From positions 62,001 through 126,000 of the forward strand of contig UCMS01000027.1 of the NCBI GenBank assembly GCA_900473805.1: a DNA stretch of 64,000 nucleotides, read 5' to 3'. Position numbers and translations under genes: made by a program. Numbering within the stretch: the first letter of the stretch is position 1; every line of letters begins with the position of its first letter. Shown one piece after another: positions 17,863 to 26,658 of this stretch. Source of the DNA: Hyphomicrobiales bacterium. GTDB lineage: Bacteria > Pseudomonadota > Alphaproteobacteria > Rhizobiales > Rhizobiaceae. Under the pieces are notes generated by a model. The model was not told where the DNA came from. It was given only the letters and a program-made list of their open reading frames with translations, and did not search any database.

Positions 17863-18566
17863 GCGGCAACCTTTCGCGGCGAAAACTGGGTCACGTCGAG
17901 AATGCGGTCAGCCACGGCCTCACGCACCTCTTCGTCATGGAAGATGCCAAGGAGCGCGACGCCAGCTCTCTTCTTGGCACGGATCATATCCACAACCACC
18001 GCACGGTTGGCTGCATCGAGCGACGCGGTCGGCTCATCGAGTAGGAGGATCGCGTGATCGGTGATGAACCCTCGCGCGATGTTGACGCGCTGCTGTTCGC
18101 CCCCAGAGAAGGTGGAGGGCGGCAACTGCCAGAGATCGCGGGGCAGGTTGAGCTTGGCCAGAAGTTCGGCCGCGCGCTCCTGGGCCTCCGCAGTTGCGGT
18201 GCCGCGCGCCACGAGCGGTTCGGCGACAACATCAAGCGTCGAGACACGCGGTACGGTACGCAGGAATTGGCTGACATAACCGAGCGCCGAACGCCGGACC
18301 TCCAACACAGAACGCGGATCGGCCGAGGCGATATCAACGATGCGGTCGCCCTTGGCGACCAGGATCTGCCCCTGGTCGACCGCGTAATTGCCGTAAAGCA
18401 TTTTCAGGATCGAGCTCTTGCCGATGCCCGAGGGACCGCCGAGCACGACACATTCGCCGGCTGCGACGGAGAAGGACACGTTGGCAACGACGGGGAGGAC
18501 GAGGCCGCCGCGCAAATGCATGGTGAAGCTTTTGGCGACTTCCGAAACGATGAGCGGTGTCGGCAT
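17859..18566 (-). CDS. phnL: C-P lyase core ATP-binding protein PhnL
   Basis: A 235-residue ABC-type ATPase. With PhnG, PhnH and PhnI it supports formation of the ribose 1-(methylphosphonate) triphosphate intermediate, and it associates with the C-P lyase core. Walker A GGPSGIGKSS, signature FSGGEQQRVNIARG, Walker B ILLLDEPTASLD and switch IFHDEE are intact. It has no transporter partner. It starts 24 bases after phnK and overlaps the acetyltransferase by ATGA. Confidence 0.95.
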   Translation of the reverse strand: MPTPLIVSEVAKSFTMHLRGGLVLPVVANVSFSVAAGECVVLGGPSGIGKSSILKMLYGNYAVDQGQILVAKGDRIVDIASADPRSVLEVRRSALGYVSQFLRTVPRVSTLDVVAEPLVARGTATAEAQERAAELLAKLNLPRDLWQLPPSTFSGGEQQRVNIARGFITDHAILLLDEPTASLDAANRAVVVDMIRAKKRAGVALLGIFHDEEVREAVADRILDVTQFSPRKVAA

Positions 18567-18590
18567 GATGTTTTCCTTTCGCGACGTCCG

Positions 18591-19367
18591 TCAGACCTGA
18601 AGGATCGAGGAGACGAGAAGCTGGGTGTAGGGTTCGCGGGGATCGTCGAGCACGCGGTCGGTGAGGCCGTGTTCGATGACATGGCCGTCCTTCATCACCA
18701 TCATCCGGTGCGAGAGGAGGCGGGCGACCGCGAGGTCGTGGGTGACGACGATGGCCGAGAGGCCGAGATCGTTGACGAGGCCGCGCACGAGATCGAGCAG
18801 GCGCGCCTGGACCGAGACATCAAGGCCGCCGGTCGGCTCGTCCATGAAGACCAGACGCGGGCCGGTGACGAGATTGCGGGCGATCTGCAGGCGCTGGCGC
18901 ATGCCACCCGAGAACGCGCGGGGCTGATCGTCGATGCGATCGGTCGAGATCTCGACGCGCTCCAGCCATTCGCTCGCCGTCTGGCGGATTTTTCCGTAGT
19001 GTCGATCACCGATGGCCATCAGTCGCTCGCCAACATTGGCGCCGGCCGAGACGGTCATGCGCAGGCCGTCGGCCGGGTTCTGGTGCACGAAGCCCCAGTC
19101 CGTGCGCATCAGGAAGCGGCGTTCGGCCTCGCCCATATGGTAGAGTTCGCGGTACTGGCCGTCGCGCATGTGGTAGTCGACACAGCCGGTCGTCGGCATC
19201 AGCCTGGTGGACAGGCAGTTGAGAAGCGTGGTCTTGCCCGAGCCGCTTTCACCGACGATGGCGAGCACTTCGCCTGGCCAGAGATCAAAGGAGACTTCGG
19301 AGCAGCCGATGCGGTTGCCGTAAAATTTCGAGAGGTTGCGAACTTTCAGAAGGGGCTGGTCGCTCAT
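18591..19367 (-). CDS. phnK: C-P lyase core ATP-binding protein PhnK
   Basis: A 258-residue ATPase that docks on PhnJ in the C-P lyase complex. It resembles oligopeptide-transporter ATPases: Walker A GESGSGKTT, then DWGFVHQNPADGLRM, signature FSGGMRQRLQIARN, Walker B LVFMDEPTGGLD and switch VVTHDLA. The start overlaps the phnJ stop (ATGA). Its ribosome site, AAGGAGG, lies inside the last phnJ codons, within an 18-base stretch that also occurs at the phnI/phnJ junction. Confidence 0.95.
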   Translation of the reverse strand: MSDQPLLKVRNLSKFYGNRIGCSEVSFDLWPGEVLAIVGESGSGKTTLLNCLSTRLMPTTGCVDYHMRDGQYRELYHMGEAERRFLMRTDWGFVHQNPADGLRMTVSAGANVGERLMAIGDRHYGKIRQTASEWLERVEISTDRIDDQPRAFSGGMRQRLQIARNLVTGPRLVFMDEPTGGLDVSVQARLLDLVRGLVNDLGLSAIVVTHDLAVARLLSHRMMVMKDGHVIEHGLTDRVLDDPREPYTQLLVSSILQV

Positions 19368-20257
19368 TCTGCGGCCTCCTTGTTCGGGGCGAGCATTTCG
19401 CCGACATGGCCTTCGGCCTGGCGCGTCTCGCAGTGGTCGGTGTCGGAGCAGACGAACATTCGGCCGCCCTTGTCGTCGAGCACGACCTCGTCGAGATAGA
19501 CGTTGTGGGCGCCGCAGAGCGCGCAGGGCTTGTCGAATGTCTGGATCTCGAAGGGGTGATCCTCGAAGTCGAGGCTAACGACGTCGGTATAGGGCGGGAC
19601 CGCATAGATGCGCTTTTCACGGCCCGCGCCGAAGAGCTGCAGGGCTTCCGACATGTGCATCTTCGGATTGTCGAATTTCGGCGTCGGCGACGGATCCATC
19701 ACGTAGCGGCCTTCGACTTTCACCGGATAGGCATAGGTCGTGGCGATGCGGCCGTGCTTTGCGATGTCTTCGTAAAGCTTCACATGCATGAGGCCGTATT
19801 CTTCCAGCGCATGCATCTTGCGGGTCTCGGTCTCGCGCGGCTCGAGAAAGCGCAGGGGTTCGGGGATCGGCACCTGATAGACCAGAACCTGACCTTCTTT
19901 CAGCTTCTCCTCGGGGATGCGGTGGCGGGTCTGGATGATCGTGGCTTCGCTGGTCTTGGTGGTGACGGCGACCTCGGCGACCTTCTGGAAGAAGGCGCGG
20001 ATGGAGACGGCATTGGTCGTATCGTCGGCGCCCTGGTCGATGACCTTCAGCGTGTCATCGCGCCCGATGATCGAGGCCGTCACCTGCACGCCGCCGGTGC
20101 CCCAGCCATAGGGCATCGGCATTTCTCTGCTGGCGAAGGGGACCTGGTAGCCGGGGATGGCGATCGCCTTCAGGATCGCGCGGCGGATCATGCGCTTGGT
20201 CTGTTCGTCCAGATAGGCGAAGTTGTAGGTGGCGAGTTCGGTTGCCAGCGCGGTCAT
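19364..20257 (-). CDS. phnJ: Alpha-D-ribose 1-methylphosphonate 5-phosphate C-P lyase PhnJ
   Basis: A 297-residue radical-SAM enzyme that cleaves the carbon-phosphorus bond, releasing the alkane and ribose cyclic phosphate. The iron-sulfur cysteines occur in the family spacing Cys-x2-Cys-x21-Cys-x5-Cys (PCALCGAHN, then MFVCSDTDHC near residues 240-270), so catalysis should be intact. PFASREMPMPYGWGTGG near residue 40 is also typical. It overlaps both phnI and phnK by ATGA. Confidence 0.97.
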   Translation of the reverse strand: MTALATELATYNFAYLDEQTKRMIRRAILKAIAIPGYQVPFASREMPMPYGWGTGGVQVTASIIGRDDTLKVIDQGADDTTNAVSIRAFFQKVAEVAVTTKTSEATIIQTRHRIPEEKLKEGQVLVYQVPIPEPLRFLEPRETETRKMHALEEYGLMHVKLYEDIAKHGRIATTYAYPVKVEGRYVMDPSPTPKFDNPKMHMSEALQLFGAGREKRIYAVPPYTDVVSLDFEDHPFEIQTFDKPCALCGAHNVYLDEVVLDDKGGRMFVCSDTDHCETRQAEGHVGEMLAPNKEAAE

Positions 20258-21360
20258 TCTGCGGCCTCCTTCAGGTCCGTCTGTTCGGGGCGGCTTGCAT
20301 CATGCTTTGCCCGCATGCGGCGGACCAAATCGAGCTCGGCCTGGAAGTCGACGTAATGCGGCAGCTTCAGGTGTTCGACGAAGCCGGTCGCCTGGACGTT
20401 GTCGCAATGGGAAATCACGAATTCCTCGTCCTGGGCGGGGGCGACGACATCCTCGCCGAATTCCTGGGTGCGCAGCGCCCGATCGACCAGCGACATGGAC
20501 ATGGCCTTGCGTTCGCTCTGGCCGAAGACGAGGCCGTAGCCGCGGGTGAATTGCGGCGGGGCCTTGGCCGAACCCTTGAACTGGTTGACCATCTGGCATT
20601 CGGTGACGCGGATCTCGCCGAGCGAGACGGCAAAACCCAGCTCCGGCACGTCGAATTCGACCTCGACCAGACCCATGCGGATTTCGCCGACAAAGGGATG
20701 GGTGCGGCCATAGCCGCGCTGGGTCGAATAGCCGAGCGCCAGAAGGAAGCCTTCGTCGCCACGGGCCAGCGCCTGGAGGCGCAGGTCGCGGGGCATCGGG
20801 AATTCCATCGGCTCGCGTGTGATGTCGCCGGCGACGTGATCCTCCGGCATCTCGCCATCCGGCTCGATCAGACCCTCGCCGTCGAGAATGTCGGAGACCC
20901 GCATGACGTCTTCATAAGCGTCATCGCGGAGGTCCGGCACGTCGACGTCCTGATCCCCGAGCAGGGAGGGATCGAGAAGACGATGGGTGTAGTCGAATGT
21001 CGGCCCGAGCAGCTGGCCGCCGGGCAGATCCTTATAGGTGGCCGACACGCGACGTTCGACCCGCATCTTGCCCGTTTCGATCGGCCGCGAGGCGCCGAAA
21101 CGGGGAAGGGTGGTCCGGTAGGCGCGCAGCAGGAAGATCGCCTCGATCATGTCGCCGCGCGCCTGCTTGAGGGCAAGCGCTGCGAGCGCGCAGTCATAAA
21201 GCGAGGCTTCCGCCATCACCCGATCGACGGACAGGCCGAGCTGCGCGACGATCTGGTCGATGGTGATCGACGGCAGATTGCGATCGCCGCGACGACGATC
21301 GGCGAGCAGGCGATGGGCATTGGCGATGGCCTTTTCGCCACCCTTGACGGCAACATACAT
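20254..21360 (-). CDS. phnI: C-P lyase core subunit PhnI
   Basis: A 368-residue subunit acting as nucleosidase in the PhnGHI-dependent attack of phosphonate on ATP. Recognisable segments are MYVAVKGGEKAIANAHRL at the start, LPRFGASRPIETGKMRVERR, and YSTQRGYGRTHPFVGEIR. It ends TDLKEAAE, whose codons double as the phnJ ribosome site. Three bases separate it from phnH. Confidence 0.96.
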   Translation of the reverse strand: MYVAVKGGEKAIANAHRLLADRRRGDRNLPSITIDQIVAQLGLSVDRVMAEASLYDCALAALALKQARGDMIEAIFLLRAYRTTLPRFGASRPIETGKMRVERRVSATYKDLPGGQLLGPTFDYTHRLLDPSLLGDQDVDVPDLRDDAYEDVMRVSDILDGEGLIEPDGEMPEDHVAGDITREPMEFPMPRDLRLQALARGDEGFLLALGYSTQRGYGRTHPFVGEIRMGLVEVEFDVPELGFAVSLGEIRVTECQMVNQFKGSAKAPPQFTRGYGLVFGQSERKAMSMSLVDRALRTQEFGEDVVAPAQDEEFVISHCDNVQATGFVEHLKLPHYVDFQAELDLVRRMRAKHDASRPEQTDLKEAAE

Positions 21361-21363
21361 GGC

Positions 21364-21972
21364 TCAGGCCTCCATCTGACTGATTTTCGTGGTGCGTGGC
21401 AGCGCTACGAAATGGCGGCCACAGGTCAGGACCACGTCGACGCCACGCGGAAACTGGGCGCGGTTGTCGGCCCACTGGCGCAAGAAGGTCTCGGCCAGTC
21501 CCTTCGGCGCTATGGCGGTAGTCGCACGGATACCGGGACCGGAAAGCTGCAGGGCAGGGCCCCCTTCCAGGCTCTGGACTTCGATCATGACAGTTGTGGA
21601 GCGGTCCGGGTAGTCCTGGCTGCCGAGCGTGAAATGCGCAAGCGAAGGCGGCTGGGCGCCGGCCTCGACGAAGGCAAATTTCGCTTCGGTCTTTTCTGAG
21701 GTCAGCGGCGCACCCGTATGGAAGCCGATCCAGCCGGGCAGGGCGGACTTCGACAATGCCGAGGTGAGCCAGACCGGCGTGTCGTGGTCACAGAGCGTCA
21801 GGAGCAGCGCGCCAGCGGCGGCACCGAGCGGGGAGGGCGGCGCCACCTGTGGCAGGACCGAACCAATTGTGCCCGGACGCGCCATGGCGTCCATCACGGC
21901 GCGGAACACCGTCTGGGCATCGAAGACGGGATCGGCAAAGCCACCGATCAGACTTTCAGTCGTTTGGCTCAT
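21364..21972 (-). CDS. phnH: C-P lyase core subunit PhnH
   Basis: A 202-residue subunit of the C-P lyase core. Family segments are GGFADPVFDAQTVFRAVMDAMARPG at the N-terminus, LTLCDHDTPVW, and GSQDYPDRSTTVMIEVQSL; the C-terminus has FPRGVDVVLTCG. Length is usual for PhnH. The ATG overlaps the phnG stop as TGATG. Confidence 0.95.
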   Translation of the reverse strand: MSQTTESLIGGFADPVFDAQTVFRAVMDAMARPGTIGSVLPQVAPPSPLGAAAGALLLTLCDHDTPVWLTSALSKSALPGWIGFHTGAPLTSEKTEAKFAFVEAGAQPPSLAHFTLGSQDYPDRSTTVMIEVQSLEGGPALQLSGPGIRATTAIAPKGLAETFLRQWADNRAQFPRGVDVVLTCGRHFVALPRTTKISQMEA

Positions 21973-22442
21973 CAGTCTTCTCCCCGCACCATGGTGAAGA
22001 AATCCACCTTCGTGGCTGCTGTTTCCTCGCGCGTCTGCCGCGCCTCATCCTCGAGGCGCGCCGTGACCTCGGAGAAAAGCCCTGCCTCGAGGGTTGCAAG
22101 CGTGGATGCGTCCTGCGCCAGCGCATCGATGACGGCCGCGAGCGTTGCCGCCTTGCGATCAGTGCCAAGGCGATACCCGTGACCGATCCGGCCATCGGTC
22201 AGCCGAATGCTGGCTCGGCTCATGGTCGCCTCGCCCAGATTGAACGGCGCGCCGCCGCCGCCGATGCGGCCCCGGACCATCACAAGGCCCGTTTCGGGAC
22301 CGCGTAAAAGAATGTGCTCCGGCACACCGGCGTGATCAGCCAGGGCGTTTTCGAGTTCGGTGCGCGTGGCACGCGCGAGCAGATCGACGATCCGCTTGCG
22401 CGCCGGGATCGCGGCAGTTTGCATCTGTGGGGCTCTGTCCAT
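21972..22442 (-). CDS. phnG: C-P lyase core subunit PhnG
   Basis: A 156-residue subunit and first gene of the leftward C-P lyase operon. RGPETGLVMVRGRIGGGGAPFNLGE and DGRIGHGYRLGTDRKAA are the characteristic PhnG segments. The ATG at 22442 is chosen because AGAGGA lies 8 bases upstream; an in-frame TTG at 22448 would crowd that site. The promoter faces phnF and contains two inverted repeats. Confidence 0.95.
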   Translation of the reverse strand: MDRAPQMQTAAIPARKRIVDLLARATRTELENALADHAGVPEHILLRGPETGLVMVRGRIGGGGAPFNLGEATMSRASIRLTDGRIGHGYRLGTDRKAATLAAVIDALAQDASTLATLEAGLFSEVTARLEDEARQTREETAATKVDFFTMVRGED

Positions 22443-22457
22443 GGACAATCCTCTTAA

Positions 22458-22495
22458 TGTCTATTAATATAGACAACCATACAAGTTACTGTATG
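22458..22495. promoter_or_regulatory. Two candidate PhnF operators in the phnG-phnF divergent promoter
   Basis: Two inverted repeats lie in the 78 bases between phnG and phnF. The first is TGTCTAT-TAAT-ATAGACA at 22458-22475 (7-bp arms). The second is CATACA-AGTTAC-TGTATG at 22478-22495 (6-bp arms). GntR/HutC regulators bind such dyads and phnF is adjacent, so repression of both transcripts is likely. Binding itself is inferred. Confidence 0.6.
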
Positions 22496-22520
22496 ACTAG
22501 ACGCAGGGCATGACAAGGAT

Positions 22521-23264
22521 ATGACAGGGGCAGGGCAGACCGTGATTCAGAAGCAGAAGGGCGTCTCGCTCTGGCGGCAGATCTCAGACCGCATCCGGGC
22601 CAATATCGCCGCCGGCCTCTATGACGCCACCGAGATGCTGCCGGCCGAAACGGCGCTGGCGCAGGAGTTCGGGGTAAACCGCCACACGGTGCGAGCGGCC
22701 CTTGCGGCTCTCGCTCAGGAGGGGATCGTCAAGGCTTCGCAGGGACGCGGCACGATGATCGAGCGGCGCGACAAGTTCGATTTCCCGATTGGTCGTAGGA
22801 CGCGTTTCACCGAGGGCATCGGCGATCAGGCACGGGATCTGAAGGGCGTCCTTCTTGCGTCACAGAGGGAGGCCGCACCTTTGGACGTGCAGAAACGACT
22901 GGGGCTCAATCCCGGCGAGGCCGTGCTGCGGCTCGACGGTGTTCGCAAAGCCGATGGGCGCGCCGTGTCCCGCTCGACAATGTGGTTTCCCGCTGACCGC
23001 TTCGCGGGCATCGACACCGCCTTTGCCGAAACGGGCTCGATTACGAAAGCGCTCGCCCGTTTCGGCATCGACGACTATCTGCGCGATTTCACCGAAATTT
23101 CGGCGGTACATGCAGAGCCGGACGACGTCGCCAGCCTGGAACTGACGCCCGGCGCCATCGTCCTCGTCACCCACGCACTCAATACAGATACGGCGGGTCG
23201 ACCGATCCAGTATGCAATCACCCGTTTTCCGGCCGACCGCGTCCAGTTCACCATCCGCAGCTGA
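22521..23264 (+). CDS. phnF: GntR/HutC-family transcriptional regulator PhnF
   Basis: A 247-residue regulator. The winged helix-turn-helix occupies residues about 10-80 (LWRQISDRIRANIAAGLY, LAQEFGVNRHTVRAALAAL, GRGTMIERR). The C-terminal UTRA ligand domain spans about 95-240 (LRLDGVRKADGRAVSRS, LTPGAIVLVTHALN). It probably represses phn genes until a phosphonate-derived effector is present. The ATG follows AAGGAT closely. Divergent from phnG, with operator-like dyads between. Confidence 0.93.
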   Translation: MTGAGQTVIQKQKGVSLWRQISDRIRANIAAGLYDATEMLPAETALAQEFGVNRHTVRAALAALAQEGIVKASQGRGTMIERRDKFDFPIGRRTRFTEGIGDQARDLKGVLLASQREAAPLDVQKRLGLNPGEAVLRLDGVRKADGRAVSRSTMWFPADRFAGIDTAFAETGSITKALARFGIDDYLRDFTEISAVHAEPDDVASLELTPGAIVLVTHALNTDTAGRPIQYAITRFPADRVQFTIRS

Positions 23265-23381
23265 CCAAGGCCCATGAGGGCAGCGTCGCCAATCCTCTCC
23301 CGCCATGGACATCATCGGACGGTTTATGGCATCGGTGACAGGCGCGGGAACAGGAGCCCGGCGCGACAGACGGAGGAAACC

Positions 23382-24140
23382 ATGTCGTTGAAACTCTTCG
23401 ATCTCAGCGGTCGTCGCGCGTTGATCACCGGTTCTTCGCAAGGCATCGGCCTCGCGCTCGCCAAAGGCCTGTCGGATGCCGGCGCTGAGATCGTGCTGAA
23501 TGGCCGCGACGCCGTCAAACTGGCGGACGCTGCGGCTGGGATCGGTGGCCCGGTTCACATCCTGCCATTCGACGTCACCGATCACCAGGCTGTGCGCCAG
23601 GCAGTCGACGCATTCGAGGACAATCACGGAGCGATCGACATCCTCGTCAACAATGCCGGCATGCAGCACCGCAGCCCGCTCGAAGATTTTCCCGAAGAGG
23701 CCTTCGAGCAGTTGCTGAAGACCAACATATCCAGCGTCTTCCATGTAGGCCAGGCCGTTGCCCGCCACATGATCAGGCGCGGTCGCGGCAAGATCGTCAA
23801 TATTGCCAGCGTCCAGACCGCCCTGGCACGACCATCGATCGCGCCCTACACAGCGACCAAGGGGGCCGTCGGCAACCTGACGAAGGGCATGGCCACCGAC
23901 TGGGCAAGACACGGACTGCAATGCAATGCGATTGCGCCCGGCTATTTCGACACGCCACTCAATTCGGCGCTGGTGGCCGATCCGGAATTCTCCGCATGGC
24001 TGACAAAGCGCACGCCGGCCGGTCGCTGGGGCAGGGTGGAGGAACTGGTCGGCGCCTGCATTTTCCTCGCGTCCGATGCTTCCTCCTTCGTCAACGGCCA
24101 CATCCTCTATGTCGACGGTGGCATCACCGCGTCGCTGTGA
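23382..24140 (+). CDS. SDR oxidoreductase, gluconate 5-dehydrogenase-like
   Basis: A 252-residue classical SDR. ITGSSQGIG binds NAD(P), LVNNAGMQH follows, IVNIASVQ carries the catalytic Ser and YTATKGAV the Tyr/Lys pair. FDLSGRRALITGSSQGIGLA and WGRVEELVGACIFLASDASSFVNG resemble 5-keto-gluconate reductases (IdnO/Gno). The ATG follows GGAGGAAAC; an upstream extension to 23274 has no such site. It follows phnF by 117 bases on the same strand, with no obvious link to phosphonate use. Confidence 0.85.
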   Translation: MSLKLFDLSGRRALITGSSQGIGLALAKGLSDAGAEIVLNGRDAVKLADAAAGIGGPVHILPFDVTDHQAVRQAVDAFEDNHGAIDILVNNAGMQHRSPLEDFPEEAFEQLLKTNISSVFHVGQAVARHMIRRGRGKIVNIASVQTALARPSIAPYTATKGAVGNLTKGMATDWARHGLQCNAIAPGYFDTPLNSALVADPEFSAWLTKRTPAGRWGRVEELVGACIFLASDASSFVNGHILYVDGGITASL

Positions 24141-24308
24141 GCCGACCCGAAAGCGACAGCCTTGGTACCGTCAGAAAAGCCGGGTGCCACTCCACGAGAT
24201 GACACTGCTCCACCGGCCGGCTGATTGGCTCAGGCGTTCAGGTGCCTGTCAGCTTTTTCCGTCAGGGGTTGCGGCACATGTAATGACTGACCCTCGAAGG
24301 ATACCGCA

Positions 24309-25940
24309 TTGCCGGCCTTGCTCCGCTCTCTTCCTCGGCCCCGCATCAGCAGCGAATGGCTAAGCATCATCGTTTCGGCCTACCTGCTCGTCTTCATGAA
24401 CGCGACCTTCTGGCACAAGTCAGCAAACTACCTCTCCGGCGAGCGCGTCGCACTCGCCTGCTTGGCGGTCGGCCTGTTCGCCGGCTTTGTCGCGATCCTC
24501 GTCGCTTTCTCGGCGAAATATGTCATCAAACCGGTGCTGATATTCCTGATCCTGTCGGCCACGGCATCGGCCTGGTTCATGGACCGTTTCGGTGTGGTGA
24601 TCGATAGCGAGATGATCCGCAATGCGGCGGAGACCACTGGCCCGGAGGCGGGCCACCTGATCACCCCCGCGTTTCTTCTACACATCACGCTCTATGGCAT
24701 TCTGCCGTCCCTTCTCGTGGTTTGGGTGGAGGTCAAGCACAGGACGCTCCTGCGAAAGGTCCTTCGCAATCTGACAGTCATCGTGCCGGCTGTGCTTGTT
24801 CTCGCAGGCGCAGGCGCCACGAACAGCGGCACCTTCATCTTCAACATCCGCGAACATCGGGACTGGTTCCGAAGCCTCAACCCGATCTTCCCGATCGGCG
24901 CGGCCCTCAGCTATGTCGTCAAATCGACGGAGGAAGTGAACATCAAAGCCGAGCCGATCGGCCTGGATGCGAAGGTATCGGATGCGGCTGCACCCGGCAC
25001 GCGGAAGCCCCGCGTGACCATCATCGTCGTTGGCGAAACGGCGAGGGCACAGAATTTCCAGCTCGGCGGTTACGAGCGTGAAACCAATCCGGAACTTTCG
25101 AAGCGCGACATCTTCTATTTCAAGGATACCTCGAGCTGCGGGACGGCGACCGCCGTTTCCGTGCCCTGCATGTTCTCGCGTTATACCCGCAGCGAATACA
25201 GTCACGCCAAGGCGCTGGCGACAGAGAACCTGGTGGATGTCCTCGGCCATGCCGGCGTGCGCACAGAATGGTGGGACAACAACACCGGCGACAAGAATGT
25301 TGCCGACCGTATCGGCAGCCAGGACTTCTTCAGAATGAAGGATCCGCGCTACTGCACCAACGGAGAGTGCCTCGACGAGATCATGCTGGACAAGGTCGAT
25401 GGCTGGCTCGACCGCGTGAAGGGCGATTCCGTGCTTGTTCTGCATCAGCTCGGCAACCACGGTCCGGCCTATTACGCCCGCTACACCGACGCCTTCCGCA
25501 AATTCACACCCGACTGCCGTACCGTCGAATTCAAGGACTGCACCACGGACAGCATCACCAATGCCTATGACAACGCCCTGCTTTATACCGACTTCATCCT
25601 GTCTTCGATCATCGACAAGCTGAAGGCGCGCGATGCAGCGATCGACGCCTCGATGATCTACATGTCGGACCATGGCGAATCGCTCGGCGAAAACGGGCTC
25701 TACCTGCACGGTACGCCCTACTTGTTTGCGCCGAGCCAGCAGACCCACATTCCGTTCGTCCTGTGGCTCGGCTCGACGGCCCGCGCCCAGATCGACATGG
25801 CCTGCCTGAATGCCCGGACGACGGAACCGGCCTCGCATGACAATCTGTTCCACACGGTGCTCGGCATGATGCATGTTAAGACCGAGGTGCGTGATCCGGC
25901 GCTCGACATCGTGGGCAACTGCCGGCTCGCGGGAAGCTGA
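24309..25940 (+). CDS. eptA: Phosphoethanolamine transferase, EptA family
   Basis: A 543-residue inner-membrane transferase that would add phosphoethanolamine to lipid A. About five membrane segments fill residues 17-180. The periplasmic sulfatase-like domain has IIVVGETARAQNF for zinc binding, SSCGTATAVSVPCMFS with the nucleophilic Thr, and MSDHGESLGENGLYLHG. The start is a TTG preceded by GAAGG; without it the first membrane segment would be lost. Such enzymes change surface charge and resistance to cationic peptides. Confidence 0.9.
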   Translation: MPALLRSLPRPRISSEWLSIIVSAYLLVFMNATFWHKSANYLSGERVALACLAVGLFAGFVAILVAFSAKYVIKPVLIFLILSATASAWFMDRFGVVIDSEMIRNAAETTGPEAGHLITPAFLLHITLYGILPSLLVVWVEVKHRTLLRKVLRNLTVIVPAVLVLAGAGATNSGTFIFNIREHRDWFRSLNPIFPIGAALSYVVKSTEEVNIKAEPIGLDAKVSDAAAPGTRKPRVTIIVVGETARAQNFQLGGYERETNPELSKRDIFYFKDTSSCGTATAVSVPCMFSRYTRSEYSHAKALATENLVDVLGHAGVRTEWWDNNTGDKNVADRIGSQDFFRMKDPRYCTNGECLDEIMLDKVDGWLDRVKGDSVLVLHQLGNHGPAYYARYTDAFRKFTPDCRTVEFKDCTTDSITNAYDNALLYTDFILSSIIDKLKARDAAIDASMIYMSDHGESLGENGLYLHGTPYLFAPSQQTHIPFVLWLGSTARAQIDMACLNARTTEPASHDNLFHTVLGMMHVKTEVRDPALDIVGNCRLAGS

Positions 25941-26083
25941 TTGCAAACGGGGAGTGCCGAGGGTGAGCCGTCTCCGCATGCGCCGAAGCCGTTCGGCCCT
26001 GCCTAGACTTAATTTCATGACGGTGAGGCCGCACAACGGTGTGGCGCTTCTTGCCGCTTCCGTCTTGCTCTGGGCCGCATAGC

Positions 26084-26350
26084 TCAGTCAGCCGTTCTGA
26101 CGTCGACCGTCCGGAAACTGTGCGGATCGAATTGCGCGATCACAAGCCGGCCAAGTCCGTCGACGGCCGCCGCCTCGTAACAGCCGTCTTCGGCCTTGAT
26201 CGAACGGACCTGCCAGCCGAGCCCCTCAAGCTGTGCCTTCAGCGCCTCACGCGGCCGCCACTCGGACAGCGGGATCTCGCATTTTTCAGCCGCTTCGACG
26301 ACACACCCGGCGCTTGCATATAAACACAGAGTCAAAAGTAAAGGTCGCAC
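26084..26350 (-). CDS. Small PepSY-domain exported protein
   Basis: An 88-residue protein starting at a GTG preceded by AAGGAC. VRPLLLTLCLYASAGC is a signal sequence with a weak lipobox. The mature part (WRPREALKAQLEGLGWQVRSI, then DGCYEAAAVDGLGRLV) is a single PepSY domain of the kind common in rhizobial periplasmic proteins. Upstream in-frame codons to 26524 look non-coding. It is convergent with eptA, 143 bases away. Function unknown. Confidence 0.7.
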   Translation of the reverse strand: MRPLLLTLCLYASAGCVVEAAEKCEIPLSEWRPREALKAQLEGLGWQVRSIKAEDGCYEAAAVDGLGRLVIAQFDPHSFRTVDVRTAD

Positions 26351-26658
26351 GGCCGGGTCCTTGTCCGAGGTTTCGCACGACCATGCGTTTGAAACCTGAC
26401 GGACAGCTGAAGCCCTGAAGATTCGATGTCGTCTCCCAAATTCGACATCCGCATCGACCAGTGCACCAAGAGGCGAGACTGTCGCATCCCTCACTGGCCC
26501 AACTGTCAGACCACCAAATAGCACCTACTTTTTATCGCATAATCATTATTATGGAACTTATGTTAGCTGGTACGCAAGCGATCGCCGGACCCTTACTGAA
26601 CCGGTTTCCATAAGAGTTCCCAGATCGGGGATCTGCAAGACCCTCTCTTGCCGCCTAG
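26351..26658. other. AT-rich gap between the mucR-like gene and the PepSY gene
   Basis: This 308-base stretch has no gene. It contains CATAAT-CATT-ATTATG at 26538-26553 inside an AT-rich patch, and a 6-bp dyad (CAGATC-GGG-GATCTG) at 26621-26635 just after the mucR-like stop. The AT-rich patch is the kind of site MucR/Ros proteins bind. The dyad lacks a U-run and is not a clear terminator. Confidence 0.4.

Noticed and set aside
18054..19499. Long open frame (481 codons) on the plus strand over phnL and phnK
   Set aside because: It is antisense to two complete ABC ATPases with intact motifs; its translation is His/Asp/Arg-rich low-complexity typical of GC-rich shadow frames.
20242..21699. Long open frame (485 codons) on the plus strand over phnI and phnH
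   Set aside because: Shadow of two recognised C-P lyase genes, with the same composition bias and no family resemblance.
24678..26036. 452-codon minus-strand frame over the eptA-type gene
   Set aside because: The plus-strand gene has all catalytic motifs; the opposite frame has none.
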